Shown: positions 18,653 through 27,694, counted from the first letter of the stretch. The stretch is 64,000 bases of DNA from Emticicia sp. CRIBPO (GCF_009905725.1 NZ_JAAAKV010000010.1:62001-126000); one strand, 5' to 3'. The notes: generated from the sequence alone by a model not told the origin. Numbers and translations: made by a program.

Positions 18653-19165
18653 ATGAAAAAAATCGCCGCTCTCTCTGCTTTTATTTTCTTTGCCTTTACC
18701 GGCTTTGCCCAGACATTCTCTGTAAAAAAAGGCGGGCATGTCTATACCATGGAAATTCCTGATTATCTGACGAAAACCTATTCGCTGAACGAGGTGGCGA
18801 CCTTGCAATACATGAACTCCAACAAGGAGGCATATGTGATTGTGATCGAAGATTCTAAAGAATTACTGGAAAGCCTGGGGACCAAGTTTGTTGATTCCAA
18901 AGATTTCCTGGACAATTTTACGTCTACTTTTCATAAAGATGACAAAAACCGTACTCTGGGGTCTGTCAGCCAGTTTACTGCCAACAACAACAAACACAGC
19001 CAGGTGGAAATGACCTGGGAAAATGACGGGCTTAATTTTTACATGATTATTACGGGTGTGGAAACACCGACCCATTTTTATAAAATAATGACCTGGACAA
19101 TCAGCGAAAATAAGGACCTGCTGAAGAGTGACTTCCTGAGGATTTCCAAATCACTGAAAGACTAA
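18653..19165 (+). CDS. Exported protein of unknown function
   Basis: A 170-residue protein with a clear signal peptide (MKKIAALSAFIFFAFTGFAQ) and a compact alpha/beta body with no recognisable catalytic motif. The ATG five bases upstream is out of frame, so the start is secure. It stands alone between the AraC regulator and the CarH-like regulator on the same strand, with spacers of over 100 bases on both sides. Probably periplasmic. I do not recognise the family. Confidence 0.75.
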   Translation: MKKIAALSAFIFFAFTGFAQTFSVKKGGHVYTMEIPDYLTKTYSLNEVATLQYMNSNKEAYVIVIEDSKELLESLGTKFVDSKDFLDNFTSTFHKDDKNRTLGSVSQFTANNNKHSQVEMTWENDGLNFYMIITGVETPTHFYKIMTWTISENKDLLKSDFLRISKSLKD

Positions 19166-19280
19166 TGTTAAACTTTTTCAGGGATAATTGGTTATATGTC
19201 TTACAGGCTGATACATGGTCTCAATCGCGTTGACTTCAATGTGATTTTATGTTAATACTAAAGTGGACAACGCAAAATAA

Positions 19281-20162
19281 ATGAGTAGCTATTCTATTAA
19301 GGATCTTGAACACTTGTCGGGCATCAAAGCTCATACGCTTCGAATCTGGGAGCAGAGGTTCAGTATAATCAGTCCTAAGAGAACCACTACCAACATCCGG
19401 TGTTATGATGACCGGGATCTTAAGCACGTCCTGAACATTTCCCTGCTGAAAGAGCATGGTTTCAAGATTTCTGAAATAGCTAAATTTTCTTTTGAAGAAT
19501 TGTCGAAGGAAGTTGTGGCTGTTTCTGAAAAACAGCTTAATTATCCGGATCAGATCCATGCCCTGACTATCGCCATGATTGACCTGGATGAAAGTAAGTT
19601 TGAAAAGGTCATGGCGACCAATATCCTCCAGTTTGGTTTTGAAAACACCGTAATCAATATTATTTATCCCTTTCTCAGCCGGATCGGGGTATTGTGGATG
19701 ACCGGGTCTATCGGCCCTGCACAGGAGCATTTCATTTCCAACCTGATCCGCCAGAAGATGATCGTGGCCATTGACGGTCAGCTGGTCAGGGATAATCCGG
19801 ACGCCAAAAAGTTTGTGCTGTTTAATCCTGAAGGCGAATTTCATGAATTGGGCTTACTTTTTGCGAGCTACATACTGAGAGCAAGGAGCAATAAGGTTAT
19901 TTACCTGGGGCAGAGCCTTCCGTTGGAAGAGCTGGGTTTCGTTTGTAATTTACACAAGCCTCAGTATATGTTCACTTCGGTTACCAGTTTTCCGGGCAAT
20001 GACGAAATTCAGGATTATATTCTGAGGTTGAGTAAAAGATTTCCGGACGTGAAAATTCTGATGACGGGTTATCAGGTCATACGGCAGCAAATGGAGATCC
20101 CTCAGAATGTAACGATTATTACCAATATAAGGCAATTGATAGAATTAGCGGAGGAAAAATAA
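19281..20162 (+). CDS. CarH-like MerR-family regulator with a B12-binding photoreceptor domain
   Basis: A 293-residue cytoplasmic regulator. Residues 1-75 form a MerR winged helix (YSIKDLEHLSGIKAHTLRIWEQRF). Residues about 90-165 form the helical cap and 175-290 the cobalamin-binding Rossmann domain. The CarH photoreceptor signature is complete: Trp139, nine residues, then Glu149-His150 (W-x9-EH), the upper-face contacts to adenosylcobalamin, and EFHELG with His188 as lower axial ligand (CarH: E/D-x-H-x-x-G). Known CarH proteins bind DNA as tetramers in the dark and fall apart in light, releasing carotenoid genes. No carotenoid gene is present here, so targets are unknown. Confidence 0.9.
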   Translation: MSSYSIKDLEHLSGIKAHTLRIWEQRFSIISPKRTTTNIRCYDDRDLKHVLNISLLKEHGFKISEIAKFSFEELSKEVVAVSEKQLNYPDQIHALTIAMIDLDESKFEKVMATNILQFGFENTVINIIYPFLSRIGVLWMTGSIGPAQEHFISNLIRQKMIVAIDGQLVRDNPDAKKFVLFNPEGEFHELGLLFASYILRARSNKVIYLGQSLPLEELGFVCNLHKPQYMFTSVTSFPGNDEIQDYILRLSKRFPDVKILMTGYQVIRQQMEIPQNVTIITNIRQLIELAEEK

Positions 20163-20170
20163 AAACAAAT

Positions 20171-20187
20171 GGCGGCCAAAAGCCGCC
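20171..20187. terminator. Terminator hairpin between convergent genes
   Basis: GGCGGC (20171-20176) pairs with GCCGCC (20182-20187) across a five-base CAAAA loop. Both sides are AT-rich, so it may serve the CarH-like gene and the convergent secreted-protein gene. Confidence 0.7.
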
Positions 20188-20226
20188 TTATGTTTATTTG
20201 TTAACCTAAACTATAATTAAAAATCT

Positions 20227-20625
20227 TTATATTTTGATTTGTCTGACAGCAGCGTCTTTCGGCTGGTTAGTCACGACTTGTATTTCTTTCTTAAGAAGTT
20301 CCTGGTCATTTGAGATTTCAATGACGTAATTTCCTTCAGCTAAATTATCCATATTAAGATTAACGCCGTATTTGGTGTTTTTCTTATCTACGAACTCAGT
20401 TAAAAGTGATTTTCCATCAATGCTCTTCAATTCGATTTTGAGATACTGACCTTTGGCCTTCTCAATGAAAAGCTTAAGATTATGAGTGTTGGTCACATTG
20501 TACATTCCGACTTCAAAAGTAACAGGATTTTTTGTTTCTTTTACTTTAGGAGTAGTTGCAAATGAGGCAAAAGAGATAGTTAAGGCCATAGCAAGGCCAG
20601 CGATTGTTCTAAATAGCTTTTTCAT
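20227..20625 (-). CDS. Small exported beta-rich protein resembling a free-standing secretion-tail fold
   Basis: A 132-residue protein with a signal peptide (MKKLFRTIAGLAMALTISF, cleavage near Ala23). The mature part resembles the beta-sandwich of type IX secretion C-terminal tails: a YLKIELKSIDGKSLL strand pair, then LNMDNLAEGNYVIEI, close to the usual LSGLAxGVYxVxI pattern, and a final hydrophobic strand. Here that fold is the whole protein rather than a tail on a cargo, so it is probably not a sorting signal. Function unknown. It is monocistronic and convergent with the CarH-like gene. Confidence 0.7.
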   Translation of the reverse strand: MKKLFRTIAGLAMALTISFASFATTPKVKETKNPVTFEVGMYNVTNTHNLKLFIEKAKGQYLKIELKSIDGKSLLTEFVDKKNTKYGVNLNMDNLAEGNYVIEISNDQELLKKEIQVVTNQPKDAAVRQIKI

Positions 20626-20969
20626 AATTGTAAATTGTTTTTAAGTAATATTTGCTTTTTCTAAAGGATGGCCTTTCAATTCGAAAGGTTGCATCATTGT
20701 TTTTAAAAATTAGTAATTTTTTTATTTGTTAATAAATGTCTTACTGATTTATGATTCAAAAGTAATGGACAAATCGGTACTGTGCAATACATAATAGTAT
20801 GTATGGTCTATTTCCTGTATGAATGGAAAAAAAATGAGATGCATAAAATGATGAAGTTTATAAGTACAGCTTTGTACAGTTTCTAACGAGGTTGGTGTGC
20901 TAATATTATATAAAACATAAAAAAAGTCCTGATTTTTTTCAGGACTTTTTCTGAGGTTTATAACTGCCA
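20626..20969. other. Spacer of about 340 bases without a supported gene
   Basis: It holds the AT-rich upstream region of the 132-residue secreted protein (right of 20625) and the asd terminator near 20921-20950. One short minus-strand open frame (20749-20970) runs through the terminator hairpin and has no recognisable features, so I do not call it. Confidence 0.6.
20921..20950 (-). terminator. Intrinsic terminator of asd
   Basis: A 12-bp perfect stem (20921-20932 with 20939-20950, AAAAAGTCCTGA / TCAGGACTTTTT) with a six-T loop, 20 bases past the asd stop codon; the minus-strand continuation is T-rich. Confidence 0.88.
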
Positions 20970-21962
20970 TTAAATCAGGCCTTTCTTAACCAGGTATTCC
21001 GCAATCTGCACGGCGTTGGTTGCCGCACCCTTACGCAGGTTATCGGCCACTACCCAGAGATTGAGTGTATTCGGCTGGGATTCATCCCTGCGGATACGGC
21101 CTACAAACACTTCGTCTTTACCATGTGCCGTGATAGGCATAGGATAAAGGAAGTTGGCAGGATCGTCCTGAACGACCACACCTTCCATTTCGCTGAGAAG
21201 TGTTCTGACTTCATTCAGATCAAAATCATTTTCAAATTCAATATTAACAGCCTCAGAGTGCCCGCCAATGGTCGGGATACGGACAGTAGTGGCAGTTACT
21301 TTGATAGAATCGTCGCCCATGATCTTGTTGGTTTCCTTGATCATCTTCATCTCTTCTTTGGTGTAACCGTTTTCCTGGAACACATCTATATGAGGCAATA
21401 CATTCAGGTCGATTTTGTGAGGGTACACTTTCTTAACGGTGTTGTCTCCCGCACGTTCAGCAAAAAGCTGGTCTACGGCCGCTTTACCTGTGCCGGTTAC
21501 AGACTGGTAAGTAGACACTACCACTCTTTTGATTTTATATTTTTCGTGCAATGGTTTCAATACCACAACCATCTGGATCGTCGAGCAATTCGGATTGGCG
21601 ATGATCTTATCTTCGGCAGTAAGTACATCAGCATTCACTTCCGGCACGATCAGTTTCTTGCTTGGGTCCATTCTCCAGGCAGAAGAGTTATCGATAACGG
21701 TGATGCCTTCCGCTGCAAACTTGGGAGCGATTTCAAGTGAGGTGCTGCCACCTGCAGAAAAAATGGCCACATCCGGCTTCATCTTGATGGCCTCTTCGTA
21801 ACCAACTACGGTAAATTGTTTATCCTTAAAGGTGATCTTATTTCCGATTGACCTTTCGGATGCCACCGGAATGATTTCTGTTACAGGGAAATTTCTTTCC
21901 GCCAATACTTTCAGGATTTCGCCACCGACAAGCCCGGTAGCACCAACAACTGCTATTTTCAT
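20970..21962 (-). CDS. asd: Aspartate-semialdehyde dehydrogenase
   Basis: A 330-residue cytoplasmic enzyme that reduces aspartyl-4-phosphate to aspartate semialdehyde with NADPH, the branch point to lysine/diaminopimelate, threonine and methionine. The NADP-binding start MKIAVVGATGLVGGE, the phosphate contact SAWRMDP, the nucleophile Cys126 in NPNCSTIQ and the His region PTIGGHSEAVNIE are all present. Length is normal. It is monocistronic with its own terminator, 150 bases from the upstream 5-formyl-THF cyclo-ligase gene on the same strand. Confidence 0.97.
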   Translation of the reverse strand: MKIAVVGATGLVGGEILKVLAERNFPVTEIIPVASERSIGNKITFKDKQFTVVGYEEAIKMKPDVAIFSAGGSTSLEIAPKFAAEGITVIDNSSAWRMDPSKKLIVPEVNADVLTAEDKIIANPNCSTIQMVVVLKPLHEKYKIKRVVVSTYQSVTGTGKAAVDQLFAERAGDNTVKKVYPHKIDLNVLPHIDVFQENGYTKEEMKMIKETNKIMGDDSIKVTATTVRIPTIGGHSEAVNIEFENDFDLNEVRTLLSEMEGVVVQDDPANFLYPMPITAHGKDEVFVGRIRRDESQPNTLNLWVVADNLRKGAATNAVQIAEYLVKKGLI

Positions 21963-22112
21963 GATATTTAATATACCCCCCGACCCATGGCAGGGTTTTA
22001 AATTAATGATGATAAAGAGAGAGGTCTATTCTCTTTATTTTTTGTTTATTGGATTGATGGGTGTAATTGGGATGCAAAATTAATTGTTTTTTGATTAATT
22101 ATATCCCTTATT

Positions 22113-22703
22113 TCAAAAAAAACTCCAGACTTTACCGGGGGTGATACAATAGTTGAGTGGAATATCAAATTCGTCTGTATCGTCAATGTGGTCAACAGGT
22201 TCAAAAAAGGACAGGCCCACCTTTGTTACTTCCGGTGGGCATGCAGCCAAAAAACGGTCGTAGAAGCCTTTGCCATAACCTACCCGCTGGCCTGACTTAT
22301 CGAAAATGAGCAGCGGGATCAGTATCAGGGTGTCTTCTTCTTTTATTTTTTCAAAGAAATGAGCGTCGTCGTTGCTTTCCGATACAGGTTCGGGTATGCC
22401 CCATTGATTTTCTTTCAGTGTGATGTTTTCAGTAAAGAGATGGTGATTCATGCTGCCGTTGCGGTTGGCAAACGGCACATAGACATCAGAAGGGAAATCC
22501 CGGCGTAGTGTTTCGATGATCAGTCGGGTATCTACCTCATTGTTTTTTTCGATCGGCAGGAAAGTGTGCACCACGCTATACCGGTGCATCATCAGGCGGC
22601 TGAACAACTGGTCATGAATGCGTTCACTTAAACGTCTGACTTCATCAGAAGTAAGCCCCTTTCTTTTTTGACTGTATATTTTCCTGAGTTCCTGTTTTAC
22701 CAT
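22113..22703 (-). CDS. 5-formyltetrahydrofolate cyclo-ligase
   Basis: A 196-residue enzyme that converts 5-formyl-THF to 5,10-methenyl-THF with ATP, salvaging folate one-carbon units. The C-terminal GQRVGYGKGFYDRFL motif is the ATP/substrate signature, with LIPLLIFDKSG just before it. The start overlaps the end of the upstream PD40 lipoprotein gene by seven bases, indicating translational coupling although the functions look unrelated. Confidence 0.93.
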   Translation of the reverse strand: MVKQELRKIYSQKRKGLTSDEVRRLSERIHDQLFSRLMMHRYSVVHTFLPIEKNNEVDTRLIIETLRRDFPSDVYVPFANRNGSMNHHLFTENITLKENQWGIPEPVSESNDDAHFFEKIKEEDTLILIPLLIFDKSGQRVGYGKGFYDRFLAACPPEVTKVGLSFFEPVDHIDDTDEFDIPLNYCITPGKVWSFF

Positions 22704-23734
22704 TGTATTTCTTTCAAACCTGTCATGTATAAATCAAACCCGCCCTGGCCTCCCGGTCTGTCAGAAGAGAATATCATCGGATAGTACGAAAAGTTGTTCA
22801 GGTTAGGGAGTATCGGCCGGTATTCATCATATTTAGTATTGATCCGCTGACCTGCATTTACCGGCTGCGACCATCTGCCGTTGGTGTAGGTAGAATAGTA
22901 AATGTCAAAACCCCCTTCGCCACCGGACCTGTTCGACGTAAAAACCATGGTGTTACCATTCAGATAGGGGCATTTGTCTTCAAAGGGTGAACTCAACTCT
23001 TCCACTTTTCTGAGTGTAAATGACTTGGGCTTGGTGAGGTTTTCCATGGTCACCCTTTCACTTGAGCCTCGGGGAATGGTAAGTTCGTAAATGTCAAAAT
23101 TGCCTCCGCGGTCGGAACAAAAGTATATCCTGTCGCCATAGGGGCTGATGGACGGATAAGCTGAATTGTGGCTGTCGTTCAGCAACTCAAAATTTGCGGG
23201 TTCGGAGATTTCTCCGGTTCTGCCCTGTCTGCTCACGTATTTAATCTTCAGTTTCCCGGAGGCGTCATCTGCATAAAACAAAGCTGAGAATTTCTCAGAA
23301 TCACCGTATGTTACAATGGTGTTGGTGTAGGTAGAGACAAAATTAGGCCCCAGTACATTAAAATCACCATTGACTTTACTGATAAAAGAAGAGGCCTCCG
23401 CATTTTCATTAAAATCGGGCACCCAACTCCCGTTGCTGTTCCTTGAAAGATTCAGTTTGTCTTTTTTACTGTCATAAGTAACAAAGGCCGGAAAGCTCAC
23501 CAGGTTGAAATGAGACCGCTTTTCCCTGTCTGACGAAAACACAATGGAAAAGTTGCCATATTTGTTTTGTGCAATATTCGAATTGTAGTCGTTATAGGGA
23601 GAATTGAATTCTTCCAGGTTAACGACGTCTTTCATGAACTTCCCGTCGCGGTTTCTTTCCGACTCGAAAATGTTGCATCCTGATATGCTCAAAATTAAAG
23701 AAATAAAAAACGCCGTATTGGTATAGGTTTTCAT
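22697..23734 (-). CDS. PD40/TolB-like beta-propeller lipoprotein
   Basis: A 345-residue lipoprotein with lipobox SISGC (Cys20). Several WD40-like PD40 repeats are visible: YPSISPYGDRIYFCSDRGGNFDIYE, NGNTMVFTSNRSGGEGGFDIY and PMIFSSDRPGGQGGFDLYM. Such propellers occur in TolB and in Bacteroidota OmpA-linked envelope proteins, but no OmpA domain is attached here. It is probably periplasmic or surface-anchored with a structural or interaction role. It is the first gene of a two-gene unit with the cyclo-ligase. Confidence 0.85.
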   Translation of the reverse strand: MKTYTNTAFFISLILSISGCNIFESERNRDGKFMKDVVNLEEFNSPYNDYNSNIAQNKYGNFSIVFSSDREKRSHFNLVSFPAFVTYDSKKDKLNLSRNSNGSWVPDFNENAEASSFISKVNGDFNVLGPNFVSTYTNTIVTYGDSEKFSALFYADDASGKLKIKYVSRQGRTGEISEPANFELLNDSHNSAYPSISPYGDRIYFCSDRGGNFDIYELTIPRGSSERVTMENLTKPKSFTLRKVEELSSPFEDKCPYLNGNTMVFTSNRSGGEGGFDIYYSTYTNGRWSQPVNAGQRINTKYDEYRPILPNLNNFSYYPMIFSSDRPGGQGGFDLYMTGLKEIQW

Positions 23735-23806
23735 GTTTTTTTATTTGATTTACATATCATTGATGATTCAAAAATACATCAGGGGGTTGGATTAACAAGG
23801 AAAAGT

Positions 23807-24358
23807 ATGAATCAGAAAGCAGCGAGGGGGAAAATTTTGATTGCGGAGCCTTTTTTGGGTGATCCGAATTTCGAGAGGAGTGTGGTGTTGCTTTGTGAGC
23901 ATAATCCTGAAGGGTCTTTCGGTTTTGTTTTGAACCAGTCTTCCAATCTCAGGCTGGGGGACGTCATCGAGGGGGTTTATGTTGACTTTCCTTTATATAT
24001 AGGCGGGCCTGTAGAACAAAACACACTGCATTTTATACACAGGCTCGGAGACATGATTGATAACACCGTGGAAATCGGAAACGGGATTTACTGGTCGGGT
24101 GACTTCGAGAGCCTGAGGACACTGATCAACATCGGGAAAATTTCTGAAAACGACATCCGGCTTTTCCTGGGGTACTCAGGGTGGGGGACAGGCCAGCTGG
24201 ATGCTGAATTAGGAAATAACTCATGGATTTTGTCGGATATTGATGCTGCTACCATATTCGATTCTTCTCCACAGCAATTCTGGAGGATTGTGCTTAAGAA
24301 AAAAGGCGGAGATTTTAAAGTATTGTCTAATTATCCGACGGACCCGAGGTTAAATTAA
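23807..24358 (+). CDS. YqgE/AlgH family protein
   Basis: A 183-residue cytoplasmic protein of the UPF0301 family. The signatures GKILIAEPFLGDPNFERSVV, GSFGFVLNQ, LYIGGPVEQNTLHFIH and LFLGYSGWGTGQLDAEL cover the whole length. The family is widespread; a role in transcriptional regulation (AlgH) has been proposed but the biochemistry is not settled. Its stop codon abuts that of the convergent mobA gene with no spacer and no terminator. Confidence 0.95.
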   Translation: MNQKAARGKILIAEPFLGDPNFERSVVLLCEHNPEGSFGFVLNQSSNLRLGDVIEGVYVDFPLYIGGPVEQNTLHFIHRLGDMIDNTVEIGNGIYWSGDFESLRTLINIGKISENDIRLFLGYSGWGTGQLDAELGNNSWILSDIDAATIFDSSPQQFWRIVLKKKGGDFKVLSNYPTDPRLN

Positions 24359-24943
24359 TCAGAAGCCGCCTTTCAGGAAAGAATCCCTTTCTTCCGGCGT
24401 ATTGATGTTCTTAAGCCAGTCTTCTTCGTAATCTTTAATGAGTTCGATATCATTTTCCATTAATATTTTAACAGGCGATATCCTGTCCAGTTTTCTGTTT
24501 GACTCCAGAATGGGATAGGAGGCCGGTTCCCATATCGTAAAAAGAGGGTCGGGTCTTGAGGTTTCTTTGTTATAAAATGCAGTGGCCGTTTTGGAGGGAT
24601 TTCTCCGGGATACGAGGTAATTAATGCTGTTTTGGTTGATCAGCGGCATGTCGCAGGCAATAACCAGCCAGGCGGATGAATGATCTGAAGCAAAAGCAGA
24701 CAGGATGGCCCCGACCGGCCCGAGGTTGTCAAACTGATCCTCTATAACTTTAAAGTTTCCGAAGGCTTCTGTCTGATCAGGTCTGCAGGATACACAGGCG
24801 TCAATTCCGGCCTGGGATAATTCCCTGTGAAGAAATTCCACCTGGGGGGCCTGGTGATAAATGAGGGTACTTTTGTCTTGCCCCATCCTCAGGCTTTTAC
24901 CTCCTGCGAGTATCAGGGCCTTCAGGGGAGCGGTATTCATCAT
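24359..24943 (-). CDS. mobA: Molybdenum cofactor guanylyltransferase
   Basis: A 194-residue enzyme that joins GMP to molybdopterin to give the bis-MGD cofactor used by the nitrate reductase encoded at 35468-38983. The nucleotide-binding start LILAGGKSLRMGQDKSTL (LAGGxSxRMGxDK) and the metal-binding ACDMPLINQ motif are clear. It lies seven bases after moaC, last in a moaA-moaC-mobA run. MoaD, MoaE, MoeA and MogA are not in this window and must be encoded elsewhere. Confidence 0.94.
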   Translation of the reverse strand: MMNTAPLKALILAGGKSLRMGQDKSTLIYHQAPQVEFLHRELSQAGIDACVSCRPDQTEAFGNFKVIEDQFDNLGPVGAILSAFASDHSSAWLVIACDMPLINQNSINYLVSRRNPSKTATAFYNKETSRPDPLFTIWEPASYPILESNRKLDRISPVKILMENDIELIKDYEEDWLKNINTPEERDSFLKGGF

Positions 24944-24950
24944 CGTTTTA

Positions 24951-25430
24951 TTACTGTTCGAAAAAGTAATCTTTTTTGCCGCCGGTTTTAGAGATCAGAC
25001 GGGTTTCCCTGATCACAATCTCATGAGAGAAGGCCTTGCACATGTCATAGATGGTCAATGCCGCTATGCTGGCCCCGGTGAGGGCTTCCATTTCGATGCC
25101 GGTTTTGCCTGTCAGTGAGGCTGTGCATTCTATCACGACTTCATGTTTGGCATTCACTTCAATGATGATCTGACAGTTTTCCAGTCCGAGCGGATGACAG
25201 AGCGGAATCAGGTCGCCGGTTTTTTTAGCGGCCATGACCCCGGCAATAATAGCAGTCTGAAAAACCGGGCCTTTTTTGGTATGTATTTCCTCGTTCTGAA
25301 GACGGCTCATGATGTCTTCATGAAGCACCACTATGCTCCTGGCCGTGGCTGTCCGTCGGGTAATGGCTTTGCCTCCGACGTCTACCATCGAGGGATTACC
25401 CTGTGAATCTATATGCGTAAAATTTTCCAT
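24951..25430 (-). CDS. moaC: Cyclic pyranopterin monophosphate synthase
   Basis: A 159-residue enzyme of molybdopterin synthesis, acting after MoaA to form cyclic pyranopterin monophosphate. The motifs MVDVGGKAITRRTATA, KKTGDLIPLCHPL and MEALTGASIAALTIYDMCKA are full family signatures, including the catalytic lysine region near the C-terminus. It is 15 bases downstream of moaA and 7 upstream of mobA, so it is surely co-transcribed. Confidence 0.97.
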   Translation of the reverse strand: MENFTHIDSQGNPSMVDVGGKAITRRTATARSIVVLHEDIMSRLQNEEIHTKKGPVFQTAIIAGVMAAKKTGDLIPLCHPLGLENCQIIIEVNAKHEVVIECTASLTGKTGIEMEALTGASIAALTIYDMCKAFSHEIVIRETRLISKTGGKKDYFFEQ

Positions 25431-25445
25431 AAAATACTTCGTGAT

Positions 25446-26432
25446 TTAGCCGCCGATGGTAGTCATTGATTCTCTGACGACTGTTTTTCTCATTTTTTCA
25501 GCTTCAAAACCGTCTTTTGCCCTGTGCTGAAGGGTTTCGCGGAAGAAATCTTTCAGATCATCATCACTGATACCTTTTCTCATCAGGTCGCGGACATTGG
25601 CACCGCCATCTTCATACAGACAGGTCTTGAATGACCCCGTTGGGGTGATCCTGATGCGGTTACAGGTGCCGCAGAAGGTCCGGCTGAATGCCGCGATGAC
25701 TCCGACGGAGCCTTTGTGTCCCGGAATCTGGTAATTATAGGAGGTTGAATTGGCCTCGTCAGTTGTTTTGTAAAGATCGGGATATTTTGTCCTGATTTTC
25801 TCGATGATATTCTGATAGGTAAGCGGTTTTGATTTTTCATTGCCGAAACCTACGCCGTTGAACGGCATTTCTTCTATAAAACGGATGGAAACAGGTTTGT
25901 CTTTGCCCAGGTCCACCATCGATAAAATATCTTCATCGTTTTTCTGAGCCATCACCACCGTGTTGATTTTAGTGGGAATCTCATGTTCCAGCAAGGCATC
26001 AAGTGTTTTCAGGACATTCGGTAGTTCGTCCCGCCTGGTCATCTGCATAAACCTTTCGCGGTCAAGGGAATCGAGGCTGAGGTTCACCGAAGCAATGCCC
26101 AGGGCTTTTAATTCCGGAACAAACGGAGCCGTCAGCACTCCGTTGGTCGTGAGGTTGATCTTCTGAATGTTTTTATTCTCAGAAATCTTCCATAAAAAAT
26201 CCATGAGGTCTTTTCTGACAAAAGGCTCACCACCGGTGATTCTTACCTTGTTGACCCCCATTTCAGATAAAACGGTGATGAGGCGGATCATTTCTTCGTA
26301 AGACAGCAGGTGGTTTTTAGGAAGAAAATCTATTCCTTCATGTGGCATACAGTAAAAACACCGCAGGTTACACCGGTCTGTAACCGCCAAACGCAAATAG
26401 TTGATTGGCCTGCCGTGATTATCTGTTAACAT
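25446..26432 (-). CDS. moaA: GTP 3',8-cyclase
   Basis: A 328-residue radical-SAM enzyme that starts molybdenum-cofactor synthesis from GTP. Cys21, Cys25 and Cys28 (CNLRCFYC) bind the radical-SAM cluster. A second cluster motif, FCGTCNR ending with a later Cys in FKTCLY, lies in the C-terminal third. The protein ends in Gly-Gly, the conserved tail needed for activity. It is separated by 122 bases from the upstream cysteine desulfurase, so it may have its own promoter, though it belongs to the nitrate region. Confidence 0.97.
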   Translation of the reverse strand: MLTDNHGRPINYLRLAVTDRCNLRCFYCMPHEGIDFLPKNHLLSYEEMIRLITVLSEMGVNKVRITGGEPFVRKDLMDFLWKISENKNIQKINLTTNGVLTAPFVPELKALGIASVNLSLDSLDRERFMQMTRRDELPNVLKTLDALLEHEIPTKINTVVMAQKNDEDILSMVDLGKDKPVSIRFIEEMPFNGVGFGNEKSKPLTYQNIIEKIRTKYPDLYKTTDEANSTSYNYQIPGHKGSVGVIAAFSRTFCGTCNRIRITPTGSFKTCLYEDGGANVRDLMRKGISDDDLKDFFRETLQHRAKDGFEAEKMRKTVVRESMTTIGG

Positions 26433-26554
26433 GATTTCTTTTTAAAATATTTCAATACATTCTTTATCCTTCTGTCCCTTTACTTTCTCCGTTTTTCCTG
26501 TTTTATGCAAAATATAAATTTACACTTTCTTCGTCACTTTCTAAAGTTTAGTGC

Positions 26555-27694
26555 TCAGCCTTTGATTTCAAGAAGGGTTTCTTCAACGTGCTTTTTGAGA
26601 TCTGAGAGGTCCTGTTCTGTGGTGAAACGCCCAAAACTGAATCTCAGTGAACTGTACGCGTCATCATCGCTCAATCCCATGGCTTTCAATACATGAGAGG
26701 GGTCGACTGAAGCCGAGTTACAGGCAGAACCATTGGATATTGCTATTTGGTTCATTTTCATCAAAAGCTCCTCGCCGTCAAATCCTTTAAAACATACATT
26801 TGAAATGCCCGGAATTCTTGACTGTTCAGCTCCATTGATCTTACAAAAGTCAAACCTTTGTAAGAGAAAGTCTTCAAAATCAGATTTAAACCGGCCCATT
26901 TTTTCAGATTCCTGCTCCGTCGCTGCACCAGCCAGCTCACAGGCCATGCCTAAACCAACGATGCCTGTGATGTTTAAAGTGCCCGATCTCCTTGATCTTT
27001 CATGCCCGCCTCCGTCCTGCTGGGCAATCAGCTTAATGTTGTTTCTGACATATAAAACGCCAACGCCTTTCGGACCGTAAATTTTATGTCCCGAGAAACT
27101 CAGTAAATCCGCACCGAGTTCGTTAATATCAGTTTTCAGCTTTCCTATGCCCTGGGTCGCATCGGTGTGAAACAGGACGTCGTTTTGACGGGCAAGCTCT
27201 CCGATTTTCCGGATGTCCTGGATAACTCCGGTTTCATTATTGACCCACATCACCGAAATCATCAGGGTTTCCGGTCTGATGGCCGATTTTAGTTTTTCAA
27301 TATTTAGCAGTCCGTCCGGTTCCACCTCCAGGTAAGTGACTTCAAAGCCCTTTTTCTCCAGGTTTTTAAGCGTATCCAGCACGGCCTTGTGCTCTGTTTT
27401 TAAGGAAATAATATGGTTTTTAGCCCCTGAAGCAGCTTCGGCTACTCCCTTAATGGCCAGATTGATCGATTCTGTGGCCCCGCCCGTAAAAGTGATCTCT
27501 TTCGGAGATGCACCCAGCAGATCAGCCACCTGTGCCCTGGCTTTGGTTACGGCCTCTTCGGCTTTCCATCCGAAAGCATGAAACCTGCTGGAGGAATTCC
27601 CGAAATGCTCTGTAAAATAAGGCAGCATTTCGTTCAGCACCCTTTCGTCAACAGGAGTGGTGGCAGCATAGTCCAGGTATATCGGGTAATTCAT
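26555..27694 (-). CDS. Cysteine desulfurase, NifS/IscS type
   Basis: A 379-residue PLP enzyme that takes sulfur from cysteine for Fe-S clusters, Mo-cofactor or thiolation. Lys204 in SFSGHKIYGPKG holds PLP; the catalytic Cys325 lies in NGSACNSAS. YLDYAATTPVD at the N-terminus is typical. Its start overlaps the stop of the NarL-like regulator by four bases, so it is translationally coupled to the nitrate-sensing pair. A housekeeping role is possible, but the position suggests it supplies sulfur for the iron-sulfur and molybdenum enzymes of nitrate assimilation. Confidence 0.95.
   Translation of the reverse strand: MNYPIYLDYAATTPVDERVLNEMLPYFTEHFGNSSSRFHAFGWKAEEAVTKARAQVADLLGASPKEITFTGGATESINLAIKGVAEAASGAKNHIISLKTEHKAVLDTLKNLEKKGFEVTYLEVEPDGLLNIEKLKSAIRPETLMISVMWVNNETGVIQDIRKIGELARQNDVLFHTDATQGIGKLKTDINELGADLLSFSGHKIYGPKGVGVLYVRNNIKLIAQQDGGGHERSRRSGTLNITGIVGLGMACELAGAATEQESEKMGRFKSDFEDFLLQRFDFCKINGAEQSRIPGISNVCFKGFDGEELLMKMNQIAISNGSACNSASVDPSHVLKAMGLSDDDAYSSLRFSFGRFTTEQDLSDLKKHVEETLLEIKG

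Noticed and set aside
19236-19844. 202-residue minus-strand open frame opposite the CarH-like gene
   Set aside because: The plus-strand frame has full MerR and B12 motifs; the minus frame has none.
20749-20970. 73-residue minus-strand open frame after asd
   Set aside because: It runs through the asd terminator hairpin and has no recognisable sequence or own promoter.
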